48,655 nucleotides of DNA, from NCBI GenBank assembly GCA_024642245.1, contig JAHEBM010000023.1:1-48655 (forward strand). Direction: 5' to 3'. Both the position numbers and the translations under genes were made by a program. The notes under the pieces are model-generated. The model saw nothing but the letters and a program-made list of their open reading frames with translations, was not told where the DNA came from and did not search any database. Numbering within the stretch: position 1 is the first letter of the stretch; the number at the start of each line of letters is the position of its first letter. Source of the DNA: Haliea sp. GTDB taxonomy: Bacteria > Pseudomonadota > Gammaproteobacteria > Pseudomonadales > Halieaceae. This document shows positions 28,082 through 39,873 of this stretch, one piece after another.

Positions 28082-28957
28082 TTAATCCTGTTTGCGCTGC
28101 AGCTGGTAGTAGCGCTTGACGACGCCGGCAACGGCAGCGCGCCACGGCGCCTGCTTGATGGCGAAGGTATTGCGAATCTTGCCGCAGTTGAGCGCGCGGT
28201 TAAGCGGCGACAAGCCCTCCGGCTGCCGCTGCAACTGCACCGCCGTGGGGCTGAAATCGGAAAATTGTGACGCGGCCGCCAGCAGGGCCTCGGCGAACTC
28301 ATAGTAGGTTGCCGTATCGGAACTGCAATAGTGGTAAATGCCGCTGGCTTCCATTCCGGTCCCCAGCTGGTCGAGCACGGCCGACAGGACCCGTGCACCA
28401 TCATCCGCCGCCACCGGGCAACCGCGCAGGTTATTGTCCATCACCAGGCTGCCGCCGTTTGCTCCCAGCTCGCCCAGCATCTGGGTAATCAGGTTTGTCC
28501 CCTCATGGGAAAAAACCGGGCCGAAACGCAGGATCAGGTGCCGCTCGCAGCTGTCGCGCACCAACTGCTCGGCACTGGCCAGCATGGCGCCAACGCCCGT
28601 CTCGTTGTCCGGGTAATCCTCCTCGGTATAGGGTCGGTCCAGCTGGCCGGAAAAAACCCTGGAACTCGAGGTAAACAGGTAGGTGATCCGGCTGCGCTGG
28701 CAGGCTTTTGCCACCCAGTGGCAGCGCTTGAGATCCAGTTCCTGCAGTTGGTCCACACCGTCCGCCGCGGCGGAGATACGCAAATCAACCACAATGTCGC
28801 ACTTGGCCCTGACCACGGCTTTCTTGGCCTGCCGCTCGCTCTTCCAGCGGCAGGTGGCACGGGTCACCAGCACGGCCTGGTGGCGACCCAGGTGCTGCAG
28901 GAGGGTGGCCAGCGAGTGGCCCAGGGGCGTGTCCGAACCGAGGATGAGTACGCGCAC
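28082..28957 (-). CDS. RmlD/extended-SDR-like protein lacking the usual catalytic motif
   Basis: 291 residues. The N-terminal Rossmann start is LILGSDTPLGHSLATLLQHL, and the fold runs on with YLFTSSSRVFSG, LILRFGPVFS and IYHYCSSDTATYYEF, like dTDP-4-dehydrorhamnose reductases. Where active enzymes have a YxxxK pair, this protein has GAMLASAEQLV, with neither Tyr nor Lys in place. It may therefore bind a nucleotide without catalysing the usual reaction. Its neighbours are moaB-moeA (9-base gap) and ssb, not sugar genes. The function is unknown. Confidence is for a real gene of this fold. Confidence 0.82.
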   Translation of the reverse strand: MRVLILGSDTPLGHSLATLLQHLGRHQAVLVTRATCRWKSERQAKKAVVRAKCDIVVDLRISAAADGVDQLQELDLKRCHWVAKACQRSRITYLFTSSSRVFSGQLDRPYTEEDYPDNETGVGAMLASAEQLVRDSCERHLILRFGPVFSHEGTNLITQMLGELGANGGSLVMDNNLRGCPVAADDGARVLSAVLDQLGTGMEASGIYHYCSSDTATYYEFAEALLAAASQFSDFSPTAVQLQRQPEGLSPLNRALNCGKIRNTFAIKQAPWRAAVAGVVKRYYQLQRKQD

Positions 28958-29010
28958 AGCCGCTATGCCATCGCTATCGAATATGTCACCCGCGGATCAA
29001 ATACGGCCTT

Positions 29011-29505
29011 TCAGAACGGTATGTCGTCGTCAAAGTCGCCGAAATCGGTGGGCTGTGAGTGCGCGGCAGGCGCCGCGGCAGCGGCCGGCGCCGCCCGGGG
29101 AGCACTGCGTTGCTGGTCGCCGGGCGAGTCGTAGTCACCGCCTGAACCCGCATTGCGGCTATCGAGCATTTGCATCTCGTTGGCCAGGATCTCCGTGGTG
29201 TAGTGGTCCACCCCGGCCTTGTCCTGCCATTTGCGGGTCTGCAGCCTGCCTTCAACATACACCTTGGAGCCCTTCTTGAGGTACTCTCCGGCAATCTGCC
29301 CGAGCCGGAAGTTCCCCCGGTCGCGAAAAACCACCCGGTGCCACTCGGTCTTTTCCTGCATCTGGCCGGTCTGCTTGTCCTTCCAGGATTCACTGGTGGC
29401 AATGCTGGCGTTGGTTACGGCACCGCCATCTGGAAAGAAACGTGTTTCCGGGTCGTTGCCCAGGTTGCCTACCAGAATGACTTTATTGACGCCCCGCGAT
29501 GCCAT
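29011..29505 (-). CDS. ssb: Single-stranded DNA-binding protein
   Basis: 164 residues. The OB-fold starts [20 protein letters not shown] and includes [10 protein letters not shown] and [15 protein letters not shown] flexible Ala/Pro/Ser-rich linker (about 113-150) leads to the acidic partner-binding tip DFDDDIPF. It coats single-stranded DNA in replication and repair. I start at the ATG at 29505, as in relatives; the open frame continues 31 codons upstream without similarity. uvrA lies two genes away, but no LexA-type site is evident before either gene. Confidence 0.97.
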   Translation of the reverse strand: MASRGVNKVILVGNLGNDPETRFFPDGGAVTNASIATSESWKDKQTGQMQEKTEWHRVVFRDRGNFRLGQIAGEYLKKGSKVYVEGRLQTRKWQDKAGVDHYTTEILANEMQMLDSRNAGSGGDYDSPGDQQRSAPRAAPAAAAAPAAHSQPTDFGDFDDDIPF

Positions 29506-29649
29506 AGGAATTCCTCGATGTATACACAATATTGGTCTTTGGATGAACCGTGGACTATAGCAATCCCACCACCCAATTGCGACAGCCCCAATGGCCATCT
29601 CGCATCATTTACCGCTGGGTGCGCCGCTGGCGCGGTGCGGGGGACGGGC

Positions 29650-30849
29650 CTATCGTACCTCGGGGACCTGCCCGGGCTCCGTCACCGCGTTGCGATGGGC
29701 ACGCAGCATCAGCAGGAACCATACCGCCGCCAGGGACAGGCACAGGCCGACCAGGTAGGGCTGCCCGAAGTGCTGGATAAGCCAGCCTCCACCCGCACCG
29801 CCGACAAACGTGCCGAAAAACTGGCTGGTGGAATAGATACCGAGGGCCGTGCCCTTTCCCCCGGGGAAAACGCTCTTGCTGACCTGGGACGGCAGCGTGG
29901 CTTCAAGGTAGTTGAAGCCAACGAAAAACACCCACAGGCCGAAGTACAGTACGAGTGCACCCGTCGCCATTCCCAGCATGGGGATCGCGATTGCCAGCAG
30001 GGCGATGCCGCACAGGAACATTTCGCGTGGCCGACCGCCCCGCTCCGCCATGCGCATGAGCGGTAACATGCCGGCAACGGACAGGATCACCACCGGCAGG
30101 TAAACCTGCCAGTGGTGCGCGCGATCCACACCCGCCAGCTGCTCCAGCGCCCCCGGCACGACCATGAAACAGCACATAAGGATAAAATGCAGGCTGAACA
30201 CACCGAAGTTCAGCCGGGCCAGCGCCGGATCCCTCAGGGCGCGCCCGAACAGGCTGGGCTCGGCACCCGCCTCGCTGTGCGCGGGAGCGGTCCCTGCAGG
30301 CGTCGGCACCAGCAGCAGGACGATGGCAATCCCCCCCAGGGCGAGCACGGCCGTCAGCCAGAATACGCCCGACAGGCCCCACGCGGCGGCGACGGCGGGC
30401 CCCAGGACCAGGGCGACAGCAAAGGACAGGCCGATACTCACACCGACGATCGCCATGGCCTTGGTGCGCTGCTCGACGCTCGTCAGGTCGGCCACCAGGG
30501 CCATGACCGTGGCGGCGATGGCGCCGGCACCCTGCAGCGCGCGACCGAAAACGATACCCCACATGCTGTGCGCCATCGCTGCCACCACGCTGCCCGCGGC
30601 AAACATCAGCAAGCCACCGACAATCACCGGTTTGCGCCCCACCTTGTCAGACAGCCAGCCCAGCGGGACCTGCAATGTCGCCTGGGTCAGGCCATACGCG
30701 CCCAGGGCGAGGCCTATCATGCTCGGCGTGGCACCCGGCAGGTCTGCCGCATAGAGTGCCAGCAGCGGCAGCACCATAAAGAGGCCGAGCATGCGAAAGC
30801 TGTAAAGCAGGGCCAGGGAGCTTACGGTGCGCCGCTCCAGGGCCGTCAT
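29650..30849 (-). CDS. Major facilitator superfamily transporter (YajR-like)
   Basis: 399 residues with about twelve membrane segments. The first helix LYSFRMLGLFMVLPLLALYA and the motif A loop GWLSDKVGRKPVIVGG closely resemble E. coli YajR. The extra C-terminal soluble domain of YajR is missing, since the protein ends soon after helix 12. It is a proton-linked exporter or importer of unknown substrate. I start at the ATG at 30849 (MTALERRTVSS); 28 more codons upstream are open but unlike the family. It is followed by ssb and divergent from uvrA, a common gammaproteobacterial arrangement. Confidence 0.88.
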   Translation of the reverse strand: MTALERRTVSSLALLYSFRMLGLFMVLPLLALYAADLPGATPSMIGLALGAYGLTQATLQVPLGWLSDKVGRKPVIVGGLLMFAAGSVVAAMAHSMWGIVFGRALQGAGAIAATVMALVADLTSVEQRTKAMAIVGVSIGLSFAVALVLGPAVAAAWGLSGVFWLTAVLALGGIAIVLLLVPTPAGTAPAHSEAGAEPSLFGRALRDPALARLNFGVFSLHFILMCCFMVVPGALEQLAGVDRAHHWQVYLPVVILSVAGMLPLMRMAERGGRPREMFLCGIALLAIAIPMLGMATGALVLYFGLWVFFVGFNYLEATLPSQVSKSVFPGGKGTALGIYSTSQFFGTFVGGAGGGWLIQHFGQPYLVGLCLSLAAVWFLLMLRAHRNAVTEPGQVPEVR

Positions 30850-31030
30850 GGGATGTTCAGTTATCACGGGGATTAATGTCTTGGGAATAACAGCTGCCCA
30901 TAATACCAGTTTAGCCCGCAACAGCACATCCACTCACACGCTGTCAGCGTAAAATACAGGATGTTTTGCAGCGAAATGAGCCAGCGCATATACTGCCTGG
31001 TTTCGCTTTCACAGCGGTATCGGACCAGAT

Positions 31031-33880
<2,850 letters not shown>

Positions 33881-33913
33881 TATCCAGCCCTGACCTGCAG
33901 CCCGGTGATCACA

Positions 33914-33943
33914 CAGCCCGACCTGCCTTGCCAGGCCGGGCTG
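33914..33943. terminator. Hairpin between convergent uvrA and the SMP-30-like gene
   Basis: CAGCCCG/CGGGCTG outer stem with an inner CCTG/CAGG helix, 33 bases past the uvrA stop. No T run follows on either strand. It is a likely but weak bidirectional terminator. Confidence 0.45.
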
Positions 33944-33963
33944 GATTCAGCGGATGAACGTGA

Positions 33964-34836
33964 TCAGGGCCAACCCGCCGCTGCGGCAGCTGCCCTGATC
34001 GTCTCAATTTTGCCTGTTCGCTGGGCGGTCGCGCCGTTGTGGTGGCTTGAACTGGCCGTTACCAGGTACAGGTCGCGCCCATCAGTGCCCCCCAGCATAC
34101 AGGCGTAGCAGTTATCGCTGGTCTCAACTACCCGCAGTATCTCCCCCCCTGCGGCGACCAGGACACATTCCGCAGCCACGGCGTTTGCCACCCAGACATT
34201 ACCGTCGGCATCCAGGCAGATGCCGTCCGGCGCCCGGGCGCCCACCTCAGCCCACACCCGCCGCCCGGAGAGGCTGCCATCTGCGGCAATGTCAAAAGCA
34301 CTGAGCCGGCCAGCCAGGGTCTCGGCGATAATCAGGGTCTTACCGTCCGGCGTGATCACGGTACCGTTGGGAAAGTGCATGTCCGGCGCCGCCAGGTGCA
34401 CGGCGCCGTCGGGGTCTACCCGCACCAGGTTGGTCGTGGGGTGACTGGCCAGCACGCCCTCGACCCCGCGTTGCGCCAGCTCCGAATCCAGGTCAAAGCC
34501 GAAATTGCCAACCCAGGCGCGACCGGCGGCATCCACCACCATGTCATTGCACAGATGCCGGGCCAGGCCCGACAAATCGGCGTGGGTGACAAAGCCATCC
34601 CCCTCCTGCCGCAGGACTTTCAGCGCTTTCATGGAGACCACCAGCAGGCGACCGTCGGGCAGCCAGCCCAGGCCGGAGGGCTGGTCGTCGATCCGGTGTT
34701 CGATTTTCACCTTGCCCGAGCCGTCCATGGATTTGACCGCGTGGTCATAGAAATCGCTGAACCACAGCCGACCCTCGTGCCAGCGGGGACCCTCGCCGAA
34801 ATAGAGGCCCTGGGCCAGAATTTTTGTCTGCGCCAC
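33964..34836 (-). CDS. SMP-30/gluconolactonase-family protein
   Basis: 290 residues of the six-bladed beta-propeller SMP-30/gluconolactonase/LRE family. The metal-site Glu is in GLYFGEGPRWHEGRLWFSDF; other conserved strands are QPSGLGWLPDGRLLVVS, CNDMVVDAAGRAWVGNFG, FPNGTVITPDGKTLIIAET and APDGICLDADGNVWVAN. Members hydrolyse sugar lactones or other esters using one divalent metal; the substrate here is unknown. There is no signal peptide, so it is cytoplasmic. It stands alone downstream of the ribosomal superoperon, with a 433-base gene-free region before its start. Confidence 0.88.
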   Translation of the reverse strand: MAQTKILAQGLYFGEGPRWHEGRLWFSDFYDHAVKSMDGSGKVKIEHRIDDQPSGLGWLPDGRLLVVSMKALKVLRQEGDGFVTHADLSGLARHLCNDMVVDAAGRAWVGNFGFDLDSELAQRGVEGVLASHPTTNLVRVDPDGAVHLAAPDMHFPNGTVITPDGKTLIIAETLAGRLSAFDIAADGSLSGRRVWAEVGARAPDGICLDADGNVWVANAVAAECVLVAAGGEILRVVETSDNCYACMLGGTDGRDLYLVTASSSHHNGATAQRTGKIETIRAAAAAAGWP

Positions 34837-34961
34837 GTCTCATTCCTTTCTCGGATAGTTGTCCCACCAGACTAGCAGAAGTGTGATCACAGACAAGCCG
34901 TGCCTGTTAGCCGGACCGCGCTTTCCCATTTCGGCGAAGGAGGGGAAAAGCGTGCCCATTC

Positions 34962-35003
34962 TCGATCAAAATCAAGGGCAAGCACCCCGGGAGATAAGTT
35001 AAT
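34962..35003 (+). promoter_or_regulatory. Candidate FNR/Anr-type class II promoter
   Basis: TCGAT-CAAA-ATCAA (34962-34975) matches the FNR/Anr consensus TTGAT-N4-ATCAA at 9 of 10 positions. Its centre is 34968.5. GTTAAT (34998-35003) fits a -10 element, and a start at 35010 puts the box at exactly -41.5, the class II position. On the opposite strand the matching -10 position holds CTTCGC, so the signal points to the + strand, away from the SMP-30-like gene. A one-mismatch box alone is expected by chance about once in a window this size. Confidence 0.4.
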
Positions 35004-35020
35004 GCGCTCGATGTCAGGCA

Positions 35021-35161
35021 GGGATCCGGGTATGTTCTGGCGGAATATAAAAGGCCAGCGCCGAAGGAGTGGAGCAAGACAGCGAAGCGCTGTAAGGCTT
35101 GCGACCGACTGAGGGAACCCCGGAGGGGCGCGGCCATGGAGCCAGGACATACCCGGATCCC
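35021..35161. repeat. 141-bp element with 20-bp inverted terminal arms and nested stems
   Basis: Left arm 35021-35040 and right arm 35142-35161 are reverse complements with one mismatch (35036 against 35146). They contain GGATCCGGGTATGT and ACATACCCGGATCC. The 101 bases between carry further nested stems. No coding or target-site duplication signal is clear at the edges. It may be a dispersed palindromic repeat or MITE-like element; no second copy was noticed in this window. Confidence 0.85.
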
Positions 35162-35215
35162 GGCCGGCTTGGAACAGAAACGCCCGCTTTACGTTGGCCC
35201 GCGATTTAAGGACAC

Positions 35216-35244
35216 AAAAAAGCCGGGCACTGCCCGGCTTTTTT
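35216..35244. terminator. Bidirectional intrinsic terminator after rplQ
   Basis: GCCGGGC/GCCCGGC (35222-35228 with 35232-35238) is flanked by six A on the left and six T on the right. It works on the - strand to end the ribosomal superoperon 25 bases after rplQ. It would also end a + strand transcript from the gene-free interval. Confidence 0.93.
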
Positions 35245-35269
35245 CAATACACGGTGCGACTACAGGAGC

Positions 35270-35659
35270 TTAATCCTCGTCGCCATCGGCAACGTCAAGC
35301 TCGGGGCGGTCGACCAGCTCGACATAGGCCATGGGGGCCTTGTCACCGGTGCGATACCCGCACTTCAGGATGCGGATGTAGCCGCCCGGGCGCGCCTGGT
35401 AGCGCGGGCCAAGCTCGCCAAACAACTTGCCCACGGCTTCCTTGCTGCGCGTGCGGTCGAACGCCAGGCGACGGTTAGCCACGCTGTCATTCTTGGCCAG
35501 GGTGATCAGGGGTTCTGCATAGCTACGCAGTTCCTTGGCCTTGGGCAGGGTGGTCTTGATCAACTCGTGCTCCACCAGGGACACGGCCATATTGCGAAAC
35601 ATGGCCTTGCGGTGGGAGCTGTTCCTGTTTAACTGACGTCCACTATGACGATGACGCAT
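35270..35659 (-). CDS. rplQ: 50S ribosomal protein L17
   Basis: 129 residues starting [20 protein letters not shown], the standard L17 opening. It sits near the peptide exit tunnel. The C-terminus is acidic (DVADGDED), a little longer than in E. coli (127). It is the last gene of the alpha operon, 59 bases after rpoA, and is followed by a strong terminator. Confidence 0.98.
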   Translation of the reverse strand: MRHRHSGRQLNRNSSHRKAMFRNMAVSLVEHELIKTTLPKAKELRSYAEPLITLAKNDSVANRRLAFDRTRSKEAVGKLFGELGPRYQARPGGYIRILKCGYRTGDKAPMAYVELVDRPELDVADGDED

Positions 35660-35718
35660 TTTTCCAATCCTATACTTTCTGTGCTATCTCAGCACTGCTT
35701 AGTGTGATGCGGGTTTTG

Positions 35719-36723
35719 TTAAATGCTCAAAACCCGATCGTCGTTTTTGAGGCTCGCCGGTGGCCAGTTGTCCAGGCGCATGCCCAGGGACAGACCGCGT
35801 GAAGCCAGCACATCCTTTATTTCTGTCAGCGACTTCTTGCCCAGGTTGGGGGTCTTGAGCAACTCGACTTCAGTGCGCTGGACCAGGTCGCCAATATAGT
35901 AAATGTTCTCCGCCTTGAGGCAGTTGGCTGAACGCACGGTCAGCTCCAGGTCGTCGACCGGACGCAGCAGAATCGGATCCACTTCGTCTTCCTCGATAAC
36001 CGACTCGGACTCGCTCTCGCTCTCCAGGTCGACAAATACCGCCAGCTGCTGCTGCAGAATGGTTGCCGCGCGACGAATGGCCTCTTCCGGGTCAATCGTA
36101 CCGTTGGTTTCCAGGTCCAGGACCAACTTGTCGAGGTCAGTACGCTGCTCGACACGGGCAGCCTCTACCACGTAGGAGACACGGTGAACCGGTGAAAAGG
36201 TGGCATCCAGCTGCAGGCGGCCAATGGAGCGGGTTTCTTCTTCCGGGTTCTCGCGAGAATCTGCCGGAGAGTAACCGCGACCGCGGGCCACGGTGAGCTT
36301 CATGTTAATTTCGGAGTTGCCGTTCAGGTGACAAATCACGTGCTCGGGATTACGCACCTCGATGTCGTGGTCGACCTGGATATCAGCGGCTGTTACGACG
36401 CCGGCACCCTTCTTGCTCAGGGTCAGCTCGGCTTCTTCCTTGCCATTCATCACCAGGGCAACGCCCTTGAGGTTGAGCAGGATCTCGATCACATCTTCCT
36501 GTACGCCCTCGATGGCACTGTACTCGTGCAGCACACCGTCGATCTCGACTTCGGTGATAGCACAGCCAGGCATGGAGGACAGCAGGATACGGCGCAACGC
36601 ATTGCCCAGGGTGTGGCCAAAACCACGCTCCAGCGGCTCCAGGGTTACCTGGGCGCGGGTGTTGTTCTTCTCATCAACTTTGATGACACGGGGTGTCAAA
36701 AACTCGTTCACTGCACTCTGCAT
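35719..36723 (-). CDS. rpoA: DNA-directed RNA polymerase subunit alpha
   Basis: 334 residues. The N-terminal assembly domain (about 1-235) begins [20 protein letters not shown] and includes [21 protein letters not shown]. The C-terminal domain (about 250-325), which binds UP elements and activators, shows [20 protein letters not shown] and [14 protein letters not shown]. The linker is acidic, with a Ser-Glu run (ESESESES). Length is close to E. coli (329). Place in the alpha operon, between rpsD and rplQ, is conserved. Confidence 0.98.
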   Translation of the reverse strand: MQSAVNEFLTPRVIKVDEKNNTRAQVTLEPLERGFGHTLGNALRRILLSSMPGCAITEVEIDGVLHEYSAIEGVQEDVIEILLNLKGVALVMNGKEEAELTLSKKGAGVVTAADIQVDHDIEVRNPEHVICHLNGNSEINMKLTVARGRGYSPADSRENPEEETRSIGRLQLDATFSPVHRVSYVVEAARVEQRTDLDKLVLDLETNGTIDPEEAIRRAATILQQQLAVFVDLESESESESVIEEDEVDPILLRPVDDLELTVRSANCLKAENIYYIGDLVQRTEVELLKTPNLGKKSLTEIKDVLASRGLSLGMRLDNWPPASLKNDDRVLSI

Positions 36724-36759
36724 TGGGGCACCTGTATTGTAGGTTAGTCCTTCAGTGGA

Positions 36760-37380
36760 TTACTTGGAGTAAAGTTCGACGATCAGGTTTTCGTTGATCT
36801 CCGAGGAGAGATCCTGACGGTCGGGTACTGACTTGAAGACCCCTTCCAGCTTTTCGCTGTTCATTTCGATCCACTCGGGTTCGCCACGCTGTGCAGCCAA
36901 CGCCATGGCAGACTGCACACGCAGTTGCTTCTTTGCCTTTTCACGCAGGGATATAACGTCGCCGGCCTTAACCTGGTAGGAAGCGATGTTAACCGCCGCG
37001 CCATTTACCAGGATCGCCTTGTGCGCCACCATCTGGCGTGCTTCTGCACGCGTGGCGCCAAATCCCATGCGATACACGACGTTATCAAGCCGGCTTTCCA
37101 GCAGCTGCAGCAGGTTTTCACCGGTTGCACCTTTCAGGCGGGCCGCTTCCTTGTAGTAGTTGCGAAACTGCTTCTCGAGCACGCCATAGATGCGGCGTAC
37201 CTTCTGCTTCTCGCGCAGCTGAACCCCGTAATCAGACAGGCGGCCACGACGGGCGCCATGCTGGCCGGGAGCAGCCTCTGCCTTGCACTTGCTTTCCAGC
37301 GCACGCACTCCGCTTTTCAGGAACAGGTCAGTTCCTTCACGACGGGAGAGCTTGCACTTGGGTCCAATATATCGAGCCAT
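36760..37380 (-). CDS. rpsD: 30S ribosomal protein S4
   Basis: 206 residues, same as E. coli. [20 protein letters not shown] opens the protein and the S4 RNA-binding domain covers about 96-157 ([20 protein letters not shown]). It nucleates 30S assembly on 16S rRNA. In E. coli it also represses its own alpha operon by binding the rpsM leader. No zinc-binding cysteine cluster is present. Confidence 0.98.
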   Translation of the reverse strand: MARYIGPKCKLSRREGTDLFLKSGVRALESKCKAEAAPGQHGARRGRLSDYGVQLREKQKVRRIYGVLEKQFRNYYKEAARLKGATGENLLQLLESRLDNVVYRMGFGATRAEARQMVAHKAILVNGAAVNIASYQVKAGDVISLREKAKKQLRVQSAMALAAQRGEPEWIEMNSEKLEGVFKSVPDRQDLSSEINENLIVELYSK

Positions 37381-37411
37381 GTCAATTCTTCCTGTAGGCG
37401 CTTACTGTGTG

Positions 37412-37804
37412 TTAGACGCGACGTTTCTTGGGGGGACGACAGCCATTGTGTGGTATTGGCGTTACGTCGGTAATGTTGCTGATCTTGTAGCCGCAGGCAT
37501 TGAGTGCGCGCACGGCAGACTCGCGACCGGGGCCCGGACCCTTCACCTGGACATCCAGGTTCTTGAGGCCGTATTCCTTGGCTGCTTCACCGGCACGCTC
37601 TGCTGCAACCTGGGCAGCAAACGGGGTGCTTTTGCGTGAACCACGAAAACCGGAACCACCTGAGGTCGCCCAGCTCAGGGTATTACCCTGCCTGTCGGTG
37701 ATGGTAATGATCGTGTTGTTGAAGGACGCGTGTACATGGGCGATGCCGTCCACGACAGTCTTGGTTATCTTCTTACGAGTGCTCTTGGCACCTGGCTTGG
37801 CCAT
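37412..37804 (-). CDS. rpsK: 30S ribosomal protein S11
   Basis: 130 residues. Marks are [20 protein letters not shown] and a Lys/Arg-rich end, [11 protein letters not shown]. It lies on the 30S platform at the mRNA exit region. It is second gene of the alpha operon, 77 bases after rpsM. Confidence 0.98.
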   Translation of the reverse strand: MAKPGAKSTRKKITKTVVDGIAHVHASFNNTIITITDRQGNTLSWATSGGSGFRGSRKSTPFAAQVAAERAGEAAKEYGLKNLDVQVKGPGPGRESAVRALNACGYKISNITDVTPIPHNGCRPPKKRRV

Positions 37805-37881
37805 AATTTCATTCCTGCTTTAATATCAACACTGCACTTGGGTGCAGCTACACTAAAAACGGATTCGCGCTGAAGGTGTCC

Positions 37882-38238
37882 TTACTTGCGAATCGGCTTG
37901 CGCGGACCCTTGCGGGTACGTGCGTTGGTCTTGGTACGCTGGCCGCGAAGGGGAAGCCCCCGACGGTGACGCAGGCCACGGTTACAACCCAGGTCCATGA
38001 GACGCTTGATGTTCATGGACACTTCACGACGGAGGTCGCCTTCCACGGTCATCTCTGTCACCTTGGTGCGCAGAGCGTCCATTTCGGCCTCGGTCAGCTC
38101 ACCGATCTTGGCATTTTCGGCAACGCCAGTATCCGCGCACAGGCGACGAGCCTGGCTACGACCCACACCGAAGATGTAAGTCAAAGAGATAACAGCGTGC
38201 TTGTTATCAGGTATGTTGACGCCGGCAATACGAGCCAT
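37882..38238 (-). CDS. rpsM: 30S ribosomal protein S13
   Basis: 118 residues, matching E. coli. It begins [20 protein letters not shown] and ends in a basic tail ([11 protein letters not shown]) that contacts tRNA. It is in the 30S head and bridges to the 50S. It is first gene of the alpha operon, preceded by a 140-base interval containing a hairpin. GGAG lies before the start. Confidence 0.98.
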   Translation of the reverse strand: MARIAGVNIPDNKHAVISLTYIFGVGRSQARRLCADTGVAENAKIGELTEAEMDALRTKVTEMTVEGDLRREVSMNIKRLMDLGCNRGLRHRRGLPLRGQRTKTNARTRKGPRKPIRK

Positions 38239-38293
38239 CCATCTTTCTCCAATCGTTTATCGTCGCTCTTTGCTGCAAAATCTGTCCCGTTGG

Positions 38294-38316
38294 GGTGAAA
38301 TGACTTCTATTTCACC
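38294..38316 (-). promoter_or_regulatory. Hairpin in the rpsM leader (possible S4 control site)
   Basis: A perfect 8-bp stem GGTGAAAT/ATTTCACC with a 7-base loop lies about 55 bases upstream of rpsM. In E. coli the matching place holds the S4-binding pseudoknot that controls the alpha operon. I could not confirm a pseudoknot here. There is no T run, so it is not an ordinary terminator. Confidence 0.35.
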
Positions 38317-38378
38317 GGGTCGGGGGCAAAAGGCGCAGCATTCTAGCGATATCGTTTCTAAAAATCAACCGCCGGATG

Positions 38379-38495
38379 TTAGCCCTGGCGCTGCTTGTGG
38401 CGCGGGTCGGTATTACAGATCACACGTACCACGCCGTTACGGCGCACTACCTTGCAATTCCTGCAAATCTTCTTGACCGATGCACGTACTTTCAT
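38379..38495 (-). CDS. rpmJ: 50S ribosomal protein L36
   Basis: 38 residues: [20 protein letters not shown] at the start, ending KQRQG. The zinc ligands C-X2-C-X12-C-X4-H are all present, so this is the zinc-binding form. It is short enough to be missed by length cut-offs. It lies between secY and rpsM, its usual place at the end of the spc operon. Confidence 0.97.
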   Translation of the reverse strand: MKVRASVKKICRNCKVVRRNGVVRVICNTDPRHKQRQG

Positions 38496-38544
38496 GACAA
38501 CTTCTCCGTTTTCCTAACCCTGGCCTGCCCCGCGCGCTTTGCTA

Positions 38545-39873
38545 TCAGCGAACACGCCCGGCACTGCCATAAGTCTTCAAATTGGCCTTTTTCATCACCG
38601 AGTCATACTGGTGTGACATCAGGTGGCTCTGCACCTGGGCCATAAAATCCATTACCACGACAACCACGATCAACAGCGACGTACCACCCAGGTAAAAGGG
38701 TACGTTCCACATCACCACAAGAAACTGTGGCAGCAGACAGACCAGGGCGATGTAAGCCGCGCCGAACACGGTCAATCTCGTCAGCACACCGTCGATATAG
38801 TTCGCGGTCTGCTGCCCGGGTCGAATGCCTGGTACGAAGGCGCCCGATCTCTTCAGGTTGTCGGCTACCTCTACCGGGTTGAACATCAACGCCGTATAAA
38901 AGAAGCAGAAAAACACAATAAACACCGTGAACAGCAAAATGTTCAGCGGCTGGCCCGGGCCAATCGCCACGGCCAGGTCCTGCAGCCAGTCAACCGAACC
39001 GGAGGCGCCGAACCACTGCGCGATCGACGCCGGGAAAAGCAGGATGCTGCTGGCAAAGATGGCCGGGATAACACCCGCCATATTCACTTTCAGCGGCAGG
39101 TGTGAGCTCTGCGCCTGGTACATCTTGCGACCCTGCTGCCGCTTGGCATAGTTCACCGTAATACGGCGCTGGCCCCGCTCGATAAACACGATCATGTAGA
39201 TCACGGCTATTGCCAGTGTCAGTATCAGCAACAACACCAGTATGTTCAGCTCACCCTGGCGCGCCTGTTCCAGCGACTGACCGATCGCCGAGGGCAGGCC
39301 CGCAACGATCCCGGCAAAGATCAGCAGCGAAATACCGTTACCCACACCCTTCTCGGTGATTTGCTCGCCCAGCCACATCATGAAAACAGCCCCTGTCACC
39401 AGGGACGTGATGGCTATCACGAAGAATAGCGGGGATGAATCAAAAGACATTCCCTGGTTGGCCATACCAACTGTCATGCCGGTGGCCTGGATGATCGCCA
39501 GCACCACTGTCAGGTAGCGGGTATATTGGCTGATCTTACGCCGACCCGACTCACCCTCTTTCTTCAACTGCTCCAGCTGTGGCGTTACCGCCGACATCAA
39601 CTGCATGATGATGGATGCCGAGATGTAGGGCATGATCCCCAGTGCGAGGATACTCATCCGCTGCAGCGCGCCGCCGGAAAACATGTTCGCCAGGCCAAGG
39701 ATCGTGCCCTGATTCTGGTTGAACAGCGCCGCCAACTGGTTCGGGTCGATTCCCGGGACAGGAATGTGGGTACCTATCCGGTAAACGACGATGGCCAGTA
39801 ATACAAAGCGAAGGCGAGCAAAAAGCTCGCCCAGGCCTGCCTTGTTTACTGGTGGCAGTTGCGGTGTCGCCAT
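38545..39873 (-). CDS. secY: Preprotein translocase subunit SecY
   Basis: 442 residues with ten hydrophobic segments, the channel of the SecYEG translocon in the inner membrane. Family marks are the N-terminal [29 protein letters not shown], shown here only by its start and end, the plug-region [20 protein letters not shown], and the cytoplasmic loop [11 protein letters not shown]. Its ATG directly follows the rplO stop (TAAATG), so translation is coupled. Secreted cytochromes and barrels at the left end would use this route. Confidence 0.98.
   Translation of the reverse strand: MATPQLPPVNKAGLGELFARLRFVLLAIVVYRIGTHIPVPGIDPNQLAALFNQNQGTILGLANMFSGGALQRMSILALGIMPYISASIIMQLMSAVTPQLEQLKKEGESGRRKISQYTRYLTVVLAIIQATGMTVGMANQGMSFDSSPLFFVIAITSLVTGAVFMMWLGEQITEKGVGNGISLLIFAGIVAGLPSAIGQSLEQARQGELNILVLLLILTLAIAVIYMIVFIERGQRRITVNYAKRQQGRKMYQAQSSHLPLKVNMAGVIPAIFASSILLFPASIAQWFGASGSVDWLQDLAVAIGPGQPLNILLFTVFIVFFCFFYTALMFNPVEVADNLKRSGAFVPGIRPGQQTANYIDGVLTRLTVFGAAYIALVCLLPQFLVVMWNVPFYLGGTSLLIVVVVVMDFMAQVQSHLMSHQYDSVMKKANLKTYGSAGRVR

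Larger units (their letters stand above)
35010..35244 (+). ncRNA. Candidate structured small RNA with FNR-like promoter
   Basis: A transcript from the predicted start (35010) to the T run at 35239-35244 would be about 235 nt. It would fold around the 20-bp inverted arms at 35021-35040 and 35142-35161. Inside that is a 9-bp helix (35053-35062 with 35127-35135, one bulged A), and inside that a hairpin: ACAGCG/CGCTGT with a 3-base loop, extended by GCAAG/CTTGC across a 4-base bulge. The single arm mismatch is a G-U pair in + strand RNA but C-A in the - strand. This is an inference; no RNA family is recognised. Confidence 0.33.

Noticed and set aside
30940-31030. Possible LexA box before uvrA
   Set aside because: CTGT and ACAG occur (near 30940-30962), but 11 bases apart rather than 8. 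No other match was found, so SOS control is not claimed.
34837-34975. FNR-like box as control site of the SMP-30-like gene
   Set aside because: At the required distance on the - strand the -10 position reads CTTCGC, so the geometry does not fit class II activation in that direction.
34887-35150. 87-codon - strand open frame through the palindromic element
   Set aside because: No ribosome site or family similarity; such frames are expected across structured GC-rich repeats.
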